Of a stretch of 64,000 nucleotides of DNA, positions 41,460-53,400 are shown piece after piece. Under the pieces are notes generated by a model that saw only the letters and a list, made by a program, of their open reading frames with translations, was not told where the DNA came from and did not search any database. The DNA lies in assembly GCA_963854735.1 (NCBI GenBank), contig OY978101.1, positions 1,302,001-1,366,000 of the forward strand, in the 5' to 3' direction. The position numbers and the translations under genes were made by a program. Numbering within the stretch: the first letter of the stretch is position 1; every line of letters begins with the position of its first letter. Source of the DNA: Marvania coccoides. Lineage: Eukaryota; Chlorophyta; Trebouxiophyceae; Chlorellales; Chlorellaceae.

Positions 41460-44400
41460 ATGAAAGGCGTCGTGATCCTAGAGCCGACGCCGCAGCAGAA
41501 GGCGCAGGCGGTGATTGACACAGAGAGCCGGGAGCACTCCAGTCTCCGCCAGGCCGGCGACACCGTCTACCTGGTGAGCTCTAAATGGTTTGCCGCTTGG
41601 TGCGCGCATACCGGCTTCTCCTACGACCCCCAGCAGCGCAAACTGCTGGAAACCGCAGCGGGCGAAGTGGAGCCCGGGCCCCCTCCTGGCCCCATCTACA
41701 GCTCCGAGCTTATCGATCCAGAGCCATCTCCAGGCGACCTCAGCCCCAATGAGTTGGTGGAGACAGCCCCCTTGCGAGCTGGCTTGAAGGAGAAGGAGGA
41801 CTTCTGGGTGTTGTACGAAGCCACGTGGAAACTGCTGAAGGAGTGGTGAGTGCTTGCCTTCGAATGGATTTTTTAGCGTCAGGCCTGAAAACCGAGCGTC
41901 GCCGTTCGGCTTTTTGGAATTAGAAGGGAAAAGGAAGCAGTTGCTTGTTTTTAGATATAATCCCTTACATCACTTAAATTTAGAAACTCGTCTCCTATTC
42001 CCAGACATCCTTCCGTGTCGACATTTCCCTTTTATGAATGCCCAATAACTTTGCAAACTGCATGTGTTTTTTGTTTCTTCTAATGACAGGTACGGCGTCG
42101 CTGGGCCCGAGATCACCCGCCAGTACGTCGCGGTGGGCCAGGGGCGGCGCCTTGAGGTAGATCACGAGCAGTGGCACGTAAAAGCTGTCGATGAGCACAG
42201 CGGGTGCAGCGTCGTCGTGGCGACGCTGCGCATGGGCACTGTGCTGGGGCTGAAAGAGGCGTGCTGCAGGGCGCTGGACCTGGACTTTAACGAGCACGTG
42301 ATCGTGTCGTTCCCAGGAACGGACAAAGAGAACATGCAGCCGGTGAGAGCGGAAGAAAAAAATAAATTAGTAGTGTAATTTTAAGTATTTTAGACCCATT
42401 TCTCTATTTCTACATCTTTTTCTGTACATATACGTGTACAATGAGAGAAGATGCACCGTCTTTTTTGTTTCAGGGCTTTTTTTGCTCTATAACGTCGTCT
42501 AATTTGATATCCCCACTGGTGTCTCTTCTCCTCTCTAATTCTGCAGCTGGAGGACAAGCTCACCAAGACTCTGGCCGGCGTGCACCTCCATGACCGACAG
42601 GCGGTGCTGCTGCGAAGAAAGGACCACCCAGAGGTCGCAGCAGCAGCAGCAGCGCAGCGCTCCGCAGCAGCAGCGGCGCTCCCAATTCAGCAGCTCGCCA
42701 CCGGGGGCCTCCCTGCGTCTTCCTCACCCGTCATGGCCACCCCAGACGGCCCAGGCCTCGCCTCCCTCGCTGCCCCCCTCGCTCTCCCTGCTCCTGTGGT
42801 CACAATGGCCTTCAGCCCCACCGCCGGTGGCTCGTCTCTGTCACCTCGTGGCGGCCATCGTCTCAACGCCTCCCCCACGTACCTCTCCACCTCCCCGCTC
42901 AGCCGGAGCTACAGCAAGGTCCCGCTTTGGGCGGAGGATGCCTCCATCCCCTCCTCCGGGCGGCGCGCGGGCCTGGCGGGGCTGGGCAACCTCGGCAACA
43001 CCTGCTTCATGAACTCAAGCATTCAGTGCCTCATGCACACGGTTCCGCTGATGAAAACCTTCCTCACGGGGGCGTACCGGTCGGACCTCAACCGCGACAA
43101 CCCGTTGGGGCTGGGAGGGAAGCTGGCGGTGGCGTTTGGGGGGCTCATGGGCAAACTGTGGAAGGGAGACGTCGCTCACGTCTCTCCCAAGCACTTTAAA
43201 TGGCAGCTGGGCAAATTTGCGCCGCAGTTTGGGGGGTACGCGCAGCAGGACTCGCAGGAGCTGCTGGCGTTCCTGCTGGACGGTTTGCATGAGGATCTGA
43301 ATCGCATAACGGTGAAACCGTACCGAGAGGAGAAAGACGCGGAGGGGCGGCCGGACGAGGAGGTGGCGGCCGAGGCGTGGGACAATTACCGCGCCAGGAA
43401 TGACTCCGTGGTAGTGGACCACTTCCAGGGACTGTGAGTGTACCTTGTAGGAGATAATTTTTCACATTAACACGGTATTTTTTTCTTAGTACAGCATATG
43501 CATCACATCAATGTTTAATTAATTAATAACCTCTTCTTTTCCCTCTTCCTTTTCGCTCTTTCTTCCCTTCTTTGGCAGGTACAAGTCCACGCTGCGCTGC
43601 CCCGACTGCGACAACCAGTCAGTCAAGTTCGACCCCTTCATGTACCTCTCCCTGCCCCTGCCCTCCGCAAAAAACCGCGTCCTGCGCGTCACAGTCATCA
43701 ACACCGCAGGCACCACCGCCCCCCTGGAAGTCGCAATAGAAGTCCCGAAGTCCGGCACAGTGGCCGACGCTCTGGCCGCGCTGTCCGCTCTGGCTGGGGA
43801 CGCCCTCGCCGGAAAGTCTGCGCCTCTGGAGTCGCGCTGGCTCCTAGCGCAGTGGGCGCCCAAAGACTACAATAAATTCGAGCCCTACTTCGACCTCTCA
43901 ACGCCGCTGGCGAACCTGAAAGAGCACAAGCCTCCCCGCGCTAACTTCTTCCCCGCTTTTTCTAGCGCGCCTTCCCAGACATTGGTGGCGTATCGCTACC
44001 CGGAGGGTGGCACGGTGGCGGGGCCGGGCGGCGGCCGCCAGCCGGTGGTTATATTTCACCGAGCAGGCATGTCGTCAACCCTCATCGCGCCCAGCGTGGT
44101 GTTTCTCCAGCAGCCTGGCGACGAGGAGCACCCGCCTCCGCTGCTCTCGCTGTCCCCCGCGGCGAGCGGCCCCTTCAACACCAGCAAATGCTGGGCGGTG
44201 CGCGCAGCCGGCGACGCTCTGGAGGCCCCTTTGCGCGCGTTTGTGGCGCCCTTTTTGAAGCAGGGGGTTGCTGTCGAGGCGCTGCTGTCGCCCCGCGCCC
44301 CTGATGCTGCTGTTGAACCTGCTGTCGAGGCTGTGGGCGAGGATGCGCCGGAGGCAATGCTGGAAAGTGCGCCCTGCCCGCTGCACCTTCGCTCTGTCAG

Positions 44401-45949
44401 CTTTGACGGCAACATGGACGTGGACGCACTCAGAACGGAGGAGGAAAGGGGTGGCGAAGGAGGGCCAATTGCGGCAGTTGCAACGGCGGCAGCAGCAGAA
44501 GAGGGTGGCTCTGATTTTTCGAGGCCAGGAACGCCCGCTAAATCACTCAACGGCGCGCCCAGCACCAGCTCCGACGGCGCTGCGGGGTCGGCGCCGGACT
44601 CCATGCCGGAGCTGGACATGGACCCGCATTTCTCAATTGGTGGTGACGCAGCCGCAGCAGGCACAGCGGGCGGGTCTGAAAACGTGGCAGCTGGCGTTAG
44701 CTACATGGGATTGAATTTGGCGTTGATGGAGAGCTCGGAACCGGTAGTAGCAGGCGCAGAGGATCCGGGGGAAGCCATGGCTGTGGAGAACAACGCTACC
44801 CCTGACCACCAGCTAGAAGAGCCATTGCTGCCGCTGGCGGCTCCTGCCGCCGCTGCTGCGGGGCCCGCCAGCGGCGTGCAGCTGCTGCTGGGGGACCGCA
44901 ACGGCACCGCTCGCAGTGCGTTCCCCGCTTTTGGCATCACCTCTTTCGCCGTCAAGCCTCCCGCGCTGCCCCAGGGAGAGAGCGAACCTGTGTTCATCGT
45001 GGCGGAGTGGCCAGACGCAGCCAAGCACGCGCTGGACCTCTCCAGCTGGACGCACCCCGCGCAGCACGACAGCGTGTCTCTAGCCACTGCCTCACCTCGC
45101 CCGGTGTCCCTGGGCGACTGTGTGGACGCCTTTTTGAAGCCGGAGCGGCTGGACGAGAGCGACAGCTGGTACTGCTCCGGCTGCAAGGCCCACGTGCGCG
45201 CCGAGAAAAAGCTGGACCTGTGGCGGCTGCCGGAGGTGCTGGTGGTGCACCTGAAGCGGTTTTCGTACAGCCGGTACTCTCGCGATAAAATAGACACCGC
45301 TGTGGAGTTCCCGCTGCGGGGGCTGGATCTGAGGGAGGTCGTACCCGAGTCGCAAGGCGGCACGCGCCCTGCTGCTGGCGGTACGGCCGCCGCCGCTTCT
45401 TCTCCGCCGCCGCTCCCGCCTCCGGTGTATGATTTGTTCGCTGTGAGCAACCACTACGGCGGTCTGGGTGGCGGGCACTACACCGCGTATGCACGCATGC
45501 CTGACGACGGCAAGTGGTACCAGTTCGACGATTCCGCGGTCACAGAAATGGAGGAAGAGGCGGTGAGGTCGCCAGCAGCGTATGTGCTGTTTTACAGGCG
45601 AAGAGGGGCGGAGGAAGGAGAGGACGTGGCGGGAGTGATCACGGTGGCGGCGGCGGAGGAGGAAGCGGACGCGGAGAGCCCTACAGCGGCAGCTATGGAC
45701 GTTGGGTGCGGCGGCTTCGGTTCGGCGCTGCTGCAGCTCAGGAGAACGTCGGTGGGGACGCCGTTGGAGCAGGTGACTGAGGATATGGAGGACGGGGATG
45801 GGAGCGGCAAGGGGAAAGAGGATGACGTGGAGGAGATAGAGGAGGAAGAGGGACAGCATCGGGCAGGAAAGCCTTCATCATTGGCTGCACACGCCCTGGC
45901 ATTTACCAGCGAAGACGGCATAGATGATGACGAGATGGAGGACATTTAG
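41460..45949 (+). CDS. Ubiquitin-specific protease with DUSP domain (UBP/USP, C19)
   Basis: Exons 41460-41845, 42090-42342, 42547-43433 and 43579-45949 give 1298 aa. It should remove ubiquitin from substrates in the nucleus or cytosol. Residues about 35-170 form a DUSP domain ([18 protein letters not shown]). The catalytic core starts near residue 355 with the Cys box [18 protein letters not shown] and [20 protein letters not shown]. It is interrupted after [14 protein letters not shown]...FMYLSLPLP by about 480 variable residues rich in Ala/Glu/Ser, resuming with the [20 protein letters not shown] zinc ribbon half and [11 protein letters not shown]. The His box [16 protein letters not shown] and [12 protein letters not shown] follow. 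The architecture matches plant UBP5/8-11 and animal USP4/11/15. The C-terminus is acidic and disordered. Confidence 0.95.
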
Positions 45950-46316
45950 CGCTGCTGTTGGATTAGTGCGGCTAGGAAATAAAAAATAAGGAATAAAAGT
46001 GAGGCTGCTGTTGGGCAGACTGGCACCGCCACTTGATGTTTTTCTTGTTAGAAAGCCCAATTTTCGTTGTAGATAACTGCTCCTGTGTCTGATACCTATT
46101 TTGTTTCTTAAGAAGAAGTCATTGAAAACATAATTGGAAAATCTGAAAGAAGGGTGCCAGGACAAAATTTAGGAGGTCAAGGTAATTGGCTTCAAAAACA
46201 TTAGAGAGAGAGTACATTTGGGATGCTGTTTTATTCATTTTCATATTAAAAAGCCATAGCATTCATTGCTCATTATAAATCCACAAAATAGACTGCCCTG
46301 CTGCTATTCCTGCTAC
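45950..46316. other. Convergent spacer between USP and ZUP1
   Basis: 367 AT-rich bases holding both 3' UTRs; AATAAA-like signals at about 45977 and 45993 on the plus strand. No gene seen. Confidence 0.5.
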
Positions 46317-48213
46317 CTAACGGTGCCGCTCGGCGGCGGCTATCGTCTTCAGTGCTGCATACTGCGGGGCATCCGGCGCCCACACCTCTCCTTCCGCCGG
46401 GCAGTAGCACAGCTGGTACTGCTCGTGCCACAGCGTGTGCGCCCCGCGGCGCAGCAGTTTCTGCCACCCCCGGCCTGTTTCTAAGACAGTACGCAGCGAT
46501 GCAGACCCTGCTCCGGGGTCAAACAGCAGCAGAGACAGCTCCGCGGGGGAGCCGTCCAGCGGCTCCCGCCGCTCCACGCCCACAATCGTCCGCGAGTGGC
46601 CCTCGTGTTGGAAATACAGCGGGGGGCGCCCGGTAAAACAAACGTGTACTGCATTTCTGGAAGAAAGCGCGCTTTGGCATGTACTGTCGCCTGGGATGGC
46701 ATTGAAATAGCGCCACACCCAGCGCAGCAGCGCCCGGCCGGCGGGAGATAACTCTCTGCGGCCGCCCCCGCAGCCGCCGCTGCCTCGGCTGCCGCGACCA
46801 CCGCCGCTCCCCCCTCCAGCTCTGCTACTGGTGCTTCCGCCTGTCCCCACTTGGTACATTGGGCCTATCGCCGCTGCAGCGGGGGAGGCAGCACAGTGCC
46901 CGCACAGCTCTCTGGCTGGCAGCACCATGGAACGAAAGCGAGGGCCTTCGGCCGGAAACACTCCACACGCACTGCACTTGAAACCCTCGCCGCCGCCGCC
47001 ACCTTTTTCTCCATCTTCCGGTTTTTCGCCTCCGCTGCCGCAGCCGTTTTCCCCTTCAAACCGCCCATCACCAAAGTCAACGATCCTGGATTGCACTCCA
47101 AAGTAGCGCAGCACCGTCGCTGCCTCGGTGGTACCTAAGCTTGTCAAAAAGTAAGTGAGTACCTCACTGAGGAAATAATACAAAAATGAATAAAAGTTCA
47201 AGCTCTCTCCACTGGATGACTTCATAAAACTCGTATTTTTTTATCTCACCAATCCACTTTTTGCTGCCTTGCACGCTCCAACCCAGCTGCTCTGCCCCTG
47301 GCGGGTCAAACCCTCCCCTCCAGGCGACCTCGATCCACGCTTGCAGCGACTGCAGATCCGGCACAGCCTCGGTGCCCCCAAACAGCACCTTCCTGGCGTC
47401 AGCGCGCGTCGCCAGCAGGTGCGAGGCCTGCATTTGGAGGTTCCGGTACCCGCAGCTCCAACCCAAGTCCCTCGCTTGCCGGCCAAAATAGCCAAGGGGC
47501 CCGCTCAGCAGCGCGGTGTGGCGCAACACCGCCCCCGCAGGGCGCTCCCGCTGCAGCAGCCCTCCCAGCAGGCGCAGCAGGTCCTTTCCGGGGCGGGAGA
47601 GCTCTCCTTCGTACGCTCGATGCTGCGGGTCTGCGCGCTGCGCTGCCACCACAGCAGCGTGGGTGGGGTCGCGCACGATGCGCTGCTGCGCCTTTACGTT
47701 GGCTGCGGCGCGAGGGCAGTCTCTGGCCCAGTGGCCAGCTTCCCCGCAGCTTCGGCAGTTGCCATAGCGGTGGGCCGGCTGCGCAAAGCCGTACCTCTCC
47801 TGCAGCGCCTTGAAATGCATGGATTCGGCCGCGGCTGCGGCGTCTGCGGCGGCGTCGGAGCAGGCCAGCCGGTGGTTGTGGTTGTCATTGTCAACTATGC
47901 CCTGAAGAAGTTCAATTTCGTGAATAGCTTCATGGCTGGCCAGGTCGCTCATTGGAACCAGCTGGCCGCACAGAGGGCACTCCACGTCGTCCATGGTGGC
48001 GTCCTCGAAGGTGGAGAACGCAGAGGCATCGTGGGAAGAGGAGGAGGGGCCTGCAGCAGCGGCAGAAGCGCGGTGGTCTTCGCCAGCAAAGTGGGCATCG
48101 CAGTGGGCGTGGAGCTCGCTCGCGGGCACTCGAAGGAAGCACAGAGGGCATTCCTCCTCGCGCTCGCTGGGCTGGGCGGGACTGAGCGTTAAATCGACAA
48201 CTTCAGGTTCCAT
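46317..48213 (-). CDS. ZUP1: ZUP1/ZUFSP-type peptidase (C78 family) with extra zinc fingers
   Basis: Exons 47250-48213 and 46317-47134 give 593 aa. ZUP1 is a deubiquitinase specific for long K63 chains, acting in genome maintenance. Residues 22-41 and about 78-98 are two UBZ/C2H2-like fingers (CPLCFLRVPASELHAHCDAH; ECPLCGQLVPMSDLASHEAI). A CCHC knuckle follows (CRSCGEAGHWARDC). The C78 core contains DLGWSCGYRNLQMQASHLL (catalytic Cys), GSKKWIGTTEAATVLRYFGV, YFQHEGHSRTIVGVE (catalytic His) and LLLFDPG (Asp). Between the IVDFGDG strand and the next core helix sits an insertion of about 125 residues that includes a C-x2-C-x20-C-x2-C finger (see findings). It is divergent from WRAP73. Confidence 0.92.
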
Positions 48214-48504
48214 TCTGCAAGTATAATTTTTTCCAGCAAAAACATCTCAGCTCGTTTCTCTAGGTGGAGAACTGTTTCGCATTGTTTTTTTTTAATTGTG
48301 TGAACGAGTGGGTTTGAGTGGGTTTCAATTGATTTTTCCTCCTGCTGTCGTTTCCAACTGTTCTGACTCTTCCTCATCCGTGCAATGGCGCTCTCGCACA
48401 GTTCGACCACTTAATTTCTATAACTATCCACAATGTCACTGAGGGGCGTGACAGCCGCCGCTCGCATTTATTGACTTATAACTGACGATGATGACGGTCT
48501 GAAA
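48214..48504. promoter_or_regulatory. Bidirectional promoter region: ZUP1 / WRAP73
   Basis: 291 bases between divergent start codons; AT-rich near ZUP1, no ORF of interest. Confidence 0.5.
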
Positions 48505-50534
48505 ATGACGCTTGGAAGCATCGCCATTGATTTCAGCGAAAAGGCGGTTTTCACGGGCCCGTTGCCATGCTTTTCTCCCGATGGTCGGGTGATCGCGCTG
48601 GCCCAAGAGTACCGGGTGGTGGTTCGCGATGTTGAAACGCTTGCAGTTGAGGGCGTGTTCAGCTGCCTGGACAGGGTTGACGCCATCGCCTGGTCGTCCT
48701 GCGGCGACCTCATTTTATGTGGCATGTATTCCCGGGGCACCGCGCAGGTGTTCCGGCTGTCCGACCCGGAGTGGAGCTGTAGCATCACCGAGGCGCTGGC
48801 AGGCATTGCCTGCGTGCGGTGGTGCCCCTCCCGCACCCACGTCCTCCTCACCTCCGACTTTCAGGTCCGGATGTCGCTGTGGTCGCTCGTGGACCAGAGC
48901 TGCATCCACCTGGATCCTCCCAAACACCCAGAAGCGGGGTTGGCGTTCTCCCCTGACGGCTCCACGTTAGCGGTCTTAGAGGTACGGTTTCCGCCTCAAA
49001 ACTACTGCATCATATATATAAAGAAAAAATCTACCTCACAACGCTTCTCAAATCGTCTTTAACCACCCTGCAGAGGAGTGACTGCAAAGATTGGCTGGCG
49101 CTGTACAATGCTGCCACCTGGGCCTTGCAAACCCGCGTGGCTTTGCCCACTGCGGACGCCGCCGACCTCTCGTGGTCCCCGGACAGCGCCTGCGTCGCCT
49201 GCTGGGAGTCCCTGGCGCAGGGGCCCTTGGTTGCGGTGCTGTCAGCCTCTGGTGAGTGCCTGGCGGTCCACCGAGGCGACTCCCATGGCCTGGGGTTCAA
49301 ATCCGCAGCCTGGTCGCCGTCAGGGCAGCTTCTGGCGCTGGGGAGCGCGGAACAGGACGTCAGCGTGCTGAATTACGTCACGTGGAGCCCGCTGGCGACC
49401 TACAGCCACGGCGGGGCGGTTGACGGCCCGGCGGCAGCGGTAGCCTACAAAGAAGAGCTGGAGGTCAGCTGTATTCACTTGAATCGAGTGTATTTTAGAG
49501 GAATCTACAATATTGATTCATTTTATTCTGGCAAAACCTAACTAGATTTAATATTTTTATGGTTGTCTATTCAATTTATTGTTTTGCAGGAACCGCTGAA
49601 GGCATCTGAGAACGGGTACGGCGGCGGCGCAGGGAGCCCCGTGCGGCAACGATCGCCTGACTCCAAGCCTCGCAGCTCCCCTCCGAAGAACGCGATGCCG
49701 GGCAGGAGCTTGCCTGCGCCGCCCCGCCGCAGCCTGCCGCAGCCGCTTGATGCTCCGCTTGCGCGCACCACCTCGCTGTCTTCTGCCGGCTCCTCCAGCC
49801 GCAGCGTCAGCCCTGTGAAGCTGCCTCTGACGTCTAGAGCTGGATCTGGGCCGCTCCCCTCAAAAGTTCCAACCTCAAGTTCTTTTTTGAGAGGGCGAGG
49901 AGGCCCTGCCACCGCCGCCGCTGAAGGAAGAAATAGCCGCAGCAACAGCTTGGCACGAGCCGGCAGCGCGGACAGCGCAGGCGGCGGAGGAAGCAGAACA
50001 AGAAAGCCGCCACTTTCTACCACAATGACTGGTGGCCGCCAGGGCGGCGCAACACTAGCCAAGCAGATGAGCGACGTCACCACGGTGCTAGACGACACCG
50101 ACGACGCTGCGGTGTCGAGCTACGAGGCGCTGGAGCTGCCGCTGCGGTTGCCGGCGGTGCCTCGGCCGCTGCCCGGCAGACCGAACTCCAAAGCGGGGGT
50201 GGGGCTGGCGGCGTGGAGCGCAGACGGGAGCTACTTGGCCACGCGCTGCGACGACCGGCCCAACGTGCTGTGGATTTGGGATTCTACGAAGCTTTCTCTG
50301 GCTGCGGTTGTGATTCAAGCGGGGGCTGTCAGGGCGGCCGAATGGGACCCCTCCGGCCGCCCCAGGTTGGCCATTGTGTGCGGCTCGCGGCGGGTGTACT
50401 TCTGGACGCCTGAAGGCGCGTCTTGCGCGCGAATTCCGGTGCCAGGGCTGCGAGCCACGACGGTGAGGTGGCGGCGAGACGGCAGCACGCTGCTGCTGGC
50501 GTCGCGTGACGCAATGGCGTGCGCTTATCTGTAG
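48505..50534 (+). CDS. WRAP73: WD-repeat protein WRAP73 (WDR8)
   Basis: Exons 48505-48981, 49074-49463 and 49590-50534 give 603 aa. WRAP73 works with SSX2IP/Msd1 at microtubule organising centres. Alignable segments run the whole length: PCFSPDGRVIALAQEYRVVV, CLDRVDAIAWSSCGDLILCG, MYSRGTAQVFRL, PEWSCSITEALAGIACVRW, RSDCKDWLALYNAATWAL, GLGFKSAAWSPSGQLLALGS, VLNYVTWSPLATYSH and, after a long linker, AWSADGSYLATRCDDRPNVL with WIWD. A Ser/Pro/Arg/Gly-rich insert of about 150 residues (exon 3, 49600-50080) sits before the last blades, longer than in animals (human about 460 aa). Function by homology only. Confidence 0.93.
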
Positions 50535-50983
50535 TAGCGCCCAAGTCTTTTTTTTCTGTTTGTCGACAAGAAATAGAGTACCCCCCCCCCCTTTAACTTT
50601 TCTTCTTTAACTTTTCTTCTAAATATATACTAGTTATGCTGCTTTGCTTGACTGACTTTATCGACTCTCCTCCTCCCCATGATAACAGACCCAATAAAAA
50701 TTGCTGCATCCTCACTCTTACAAAACTGGCGCACCAATTGACACACTCACCCATTTGACCCATCACCCCCACCTATCTCTGTTATTTTATCTCTTTCTCC
50801 CATTCGTCATTACCATGTTTCCCTTACCAAAGAGTTTCATTTGACCCGTTGATACAACGTTCTACATTGTCTGTTTTCGTTCTTTCTGGGTAATAAAAAA
50901 TTGCTTCAACCACGAGTCACATTACATGCGGTGTCACAAAAACTGCTGGATCCGTTATTATCTCACAACTTGCGTCGTTCTTT
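50535..50983. other. Convergent spacer between WRAP73 and SLU7
   Basis: Contains a poly-C run at about 50581-50591, a direct repeat of CTTTAACTTTTCTT, and AATAAA near 50694. No gene seen. Confidence 0.5.
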
Positions 50984-53030
50984 TTAAACGAAATCATAGC
51001 CTCCTGCTGCTTTTCCGCCAGCCGCCTTGAGTGCCGCTTTGGCCGCCTCAATGGCCGCCAGAGGGTCGTCCCCGCGCGACTTTTTGATGCGGTACGCCTC
51101 CATGTCCTCAGCAGTGACATCCCCACCGTCATCTTTCAACGAATTATACCGCCGCTTGCGGTCGTCTCCCTCCTCTGGCTCCCTCTCATTCCGCTCCGCG
51201 CGCTTCAGCGCCGCCTTCAGCTTCTCCTCGTCCAGTTGCAGGTCCTCTTTGTCCGCCTCGCTCCCCCAAATGCCCACCTTATCGGGCCGCACGCCCTCCA
51301 ACCGACTCTCCTTTCCTTTCGCCTTCTCCTGCCGCTCCCACTCCGCCTCCTCCTCCTCTTCCCGCTCCTCCCGCGCCGCCATGTTGCGCGCCACCATCGC
51401 GCCAGCGTCGGCTGCGGCCTCCAGCCCCGCAGCGCCGGTGCAGTACGCGTTTTTTGCCAGCTGGTGGCAGCATGCATAGCCCCAGTGCCCCTCCGGCGAC
51501 CACCACGACCCCCACACCGAGGTGTGGTTTCCTGGGTGCACGTCTTCCTCGTAGCGGCTGCGAGCCTTCACTTCTAGCCCTCGCACCACCCGCCCCGCTG
51601 CATCGTATTCAACGTAAGCCTCGCTGGCACGCAGCGCCTTGGCCTCCTCCGTGGGCGCCTCCGCAGCCGAGCCGTACTTGTCCAGCACGGAGGACTTGGC
51701 CTGGCCCTGCAGCGCCGCCTTTTTGGCACGAAACGCCTGGAAGGCGACCTCCGCTTGTGAGGGCGTGGCCTGCGGGTGCACGTCCTGCCCGCGCTCGTAT
51801 GCGGTCACGCTGAACAGGTTGAGCGCCTTGAACCCGTCGCTGGCACCGCTCTGCCGCACAAAGTTGTCCCCCGCGAAATTCTTCTCCGAGGGGTCCTTCT
51901 CAGGGTTGGGATCTTCGCGCATCGACCGGGATTTAGGGTCATAGTGCGCAGACTCCAGGTCCAGGTTCAGCAGGTACTTGGCGGTGTCTTCACGAATGCG
52001 CAGGTTGCGCACGGTGCCGGTGGCGCCACCGCCGGCCGACCGAACCCGCTTCTCCACTTTCGCAAAACCCCCCTCCTCCGCCTCCTCCACCTTGTCCTCC
52101 TCCGCAGCCAGCCGCCCCTCCACGTCGTCGCCCTCGTGGAAGTCGTTGTCCTCCAGCGGTGCTGCTGCCGCCGCTGCCTCGCCGGCTTCGAGGAATTTTT
52201 CCTCCAGCAGCTCCCGCCGCCGCACCTCCGCCCGCAGCTCGGCCACTTTGTCGAACTTCTCCGCCTGCTTGGTCCACTCGTCGGCGCTGTAGCCGTTCCA
52301 GCGGTCGCGCTTGGCGTCGAACGAGGCCAGCTGGACGTCTTGAACTTTTTCATCAGCGGCGATGTTTTTGTTGGTCCAGCGGGCGCCTTTGCTGCGGGGG
52401 CGCTCCATGCAGTCCTTGGTCTTGTGAGACATCGACCCGCAGCTGCAAATTTGAAAACGAATGAAGGGAACACGGTTGAAAGGAGTGTTTTGAAAGGGGG
52501 GGCGGACAATGAGACGGTTGAAAAACAAAACAAAAAAACTCACTTTTCGCAGGCGCCTTTTCGGAATTTGTTGGCCTGGAACACTTTGACGCCGCGGTCG
52601 TACCACACGTTGTCGTCTGTGGCCCCCCCTTTCCAGTTCCGCTGATGCTTCAGCGAGGGGTGGTCATTGTTGAGGTACCAAGGCGCGCTGGCCATGAACT
52701 GCGGGATGTGAGGGTTGATGGCATTTCCCTCTTCATCAACCTGCATTGTTGAACATATTTGAGTTAATAAACAGCGAGTAAAAAATGGTTTTTGGACGGC
52801 ACAGCGGAAAATTTGGAGGACAAAGGTTAAGGAAGGGCTAGAAAACTGAAAATGAAGATTTGAAGAATGTGCATGCGTGAAATACAAATGATAGAGGTTA
52901 AAAGGGGTGACAGCGGTAGGAGAAAAGGACGTACCTCTGGGGCGGCCAAGCCAGCCTTTCGAGCCTCCTCCAGCTCCTTCTGCCGCCTACGCTCCTCCGC
53001 GGACAGCATTTTTCCGCCAGCGGACGCCAT
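50984..53030 (-). CDS. SLU7: Pre-mRNA splicing factor SLU7
   Basis: Exons 52935-53030, 52544-52740 and 50984-52442 give 583 aa. SLU7 helps choose the 3' splice site in the second step. The signature N-terminal region is complete: FMASAPWYLNNDHPSLKHQR, VFQANKFRKGACENCG, and the zinc knuckle C-x2-C-x4-H-x4-C (CENCGSMSHKTKDC) followed by MERPRSKGARWTNKNIA. Further landmarks are KRDRWNGYSADEW, KYLLNLDLESAHYDPKSRSM and HTSVWGSWWSPEGHWGYACC. The middle intron cuts the zinc knuckle after CEN. Acidic and coiled segments fill residues 150-230 and 430-540. The terminus ends GGYDFV. Confidence 0.96.
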
Positions 53031-53400
53031 CGGGTGGCAGTTTTTAGCGGCGTTTGCCCGGTTGCAAGAATTCTTGGAGAAGATGCGCGGGAATTCGATC
53101 CGAAAACTGAGTCCAAAGCTCGTTCAGCGCCTCTGCTTTGTTTCTCACTGTGTTTCTAGCCTTGAAAAAAAAATGTCGCATAAACAAAATTACAAAATAA
53201 AAATAAATGTGTGCGAACAAGCTTCTGCACATTGTGACAGCTCTGGCTCGCCCAGTTCCGCCCATGCGGATTCCGAAACTTCACTTCGCCGCCATCTTTC
53301 GATTCTACATACTCTATGGGGTTAATAGAGCACATTGCAGGCCCCTCAAGCCAACTTTCTCGTCTCTTGACATGACCGTTCTGCCTTACAAAACATGTCG
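53031..53400. other. Spacer between SLU7 start and DPH5 end
   Basis: Promoter and 5' UTR of SLU7 and 3' flank of DPH5, both minus strand. No ORF supported. Confidence 0.5.
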
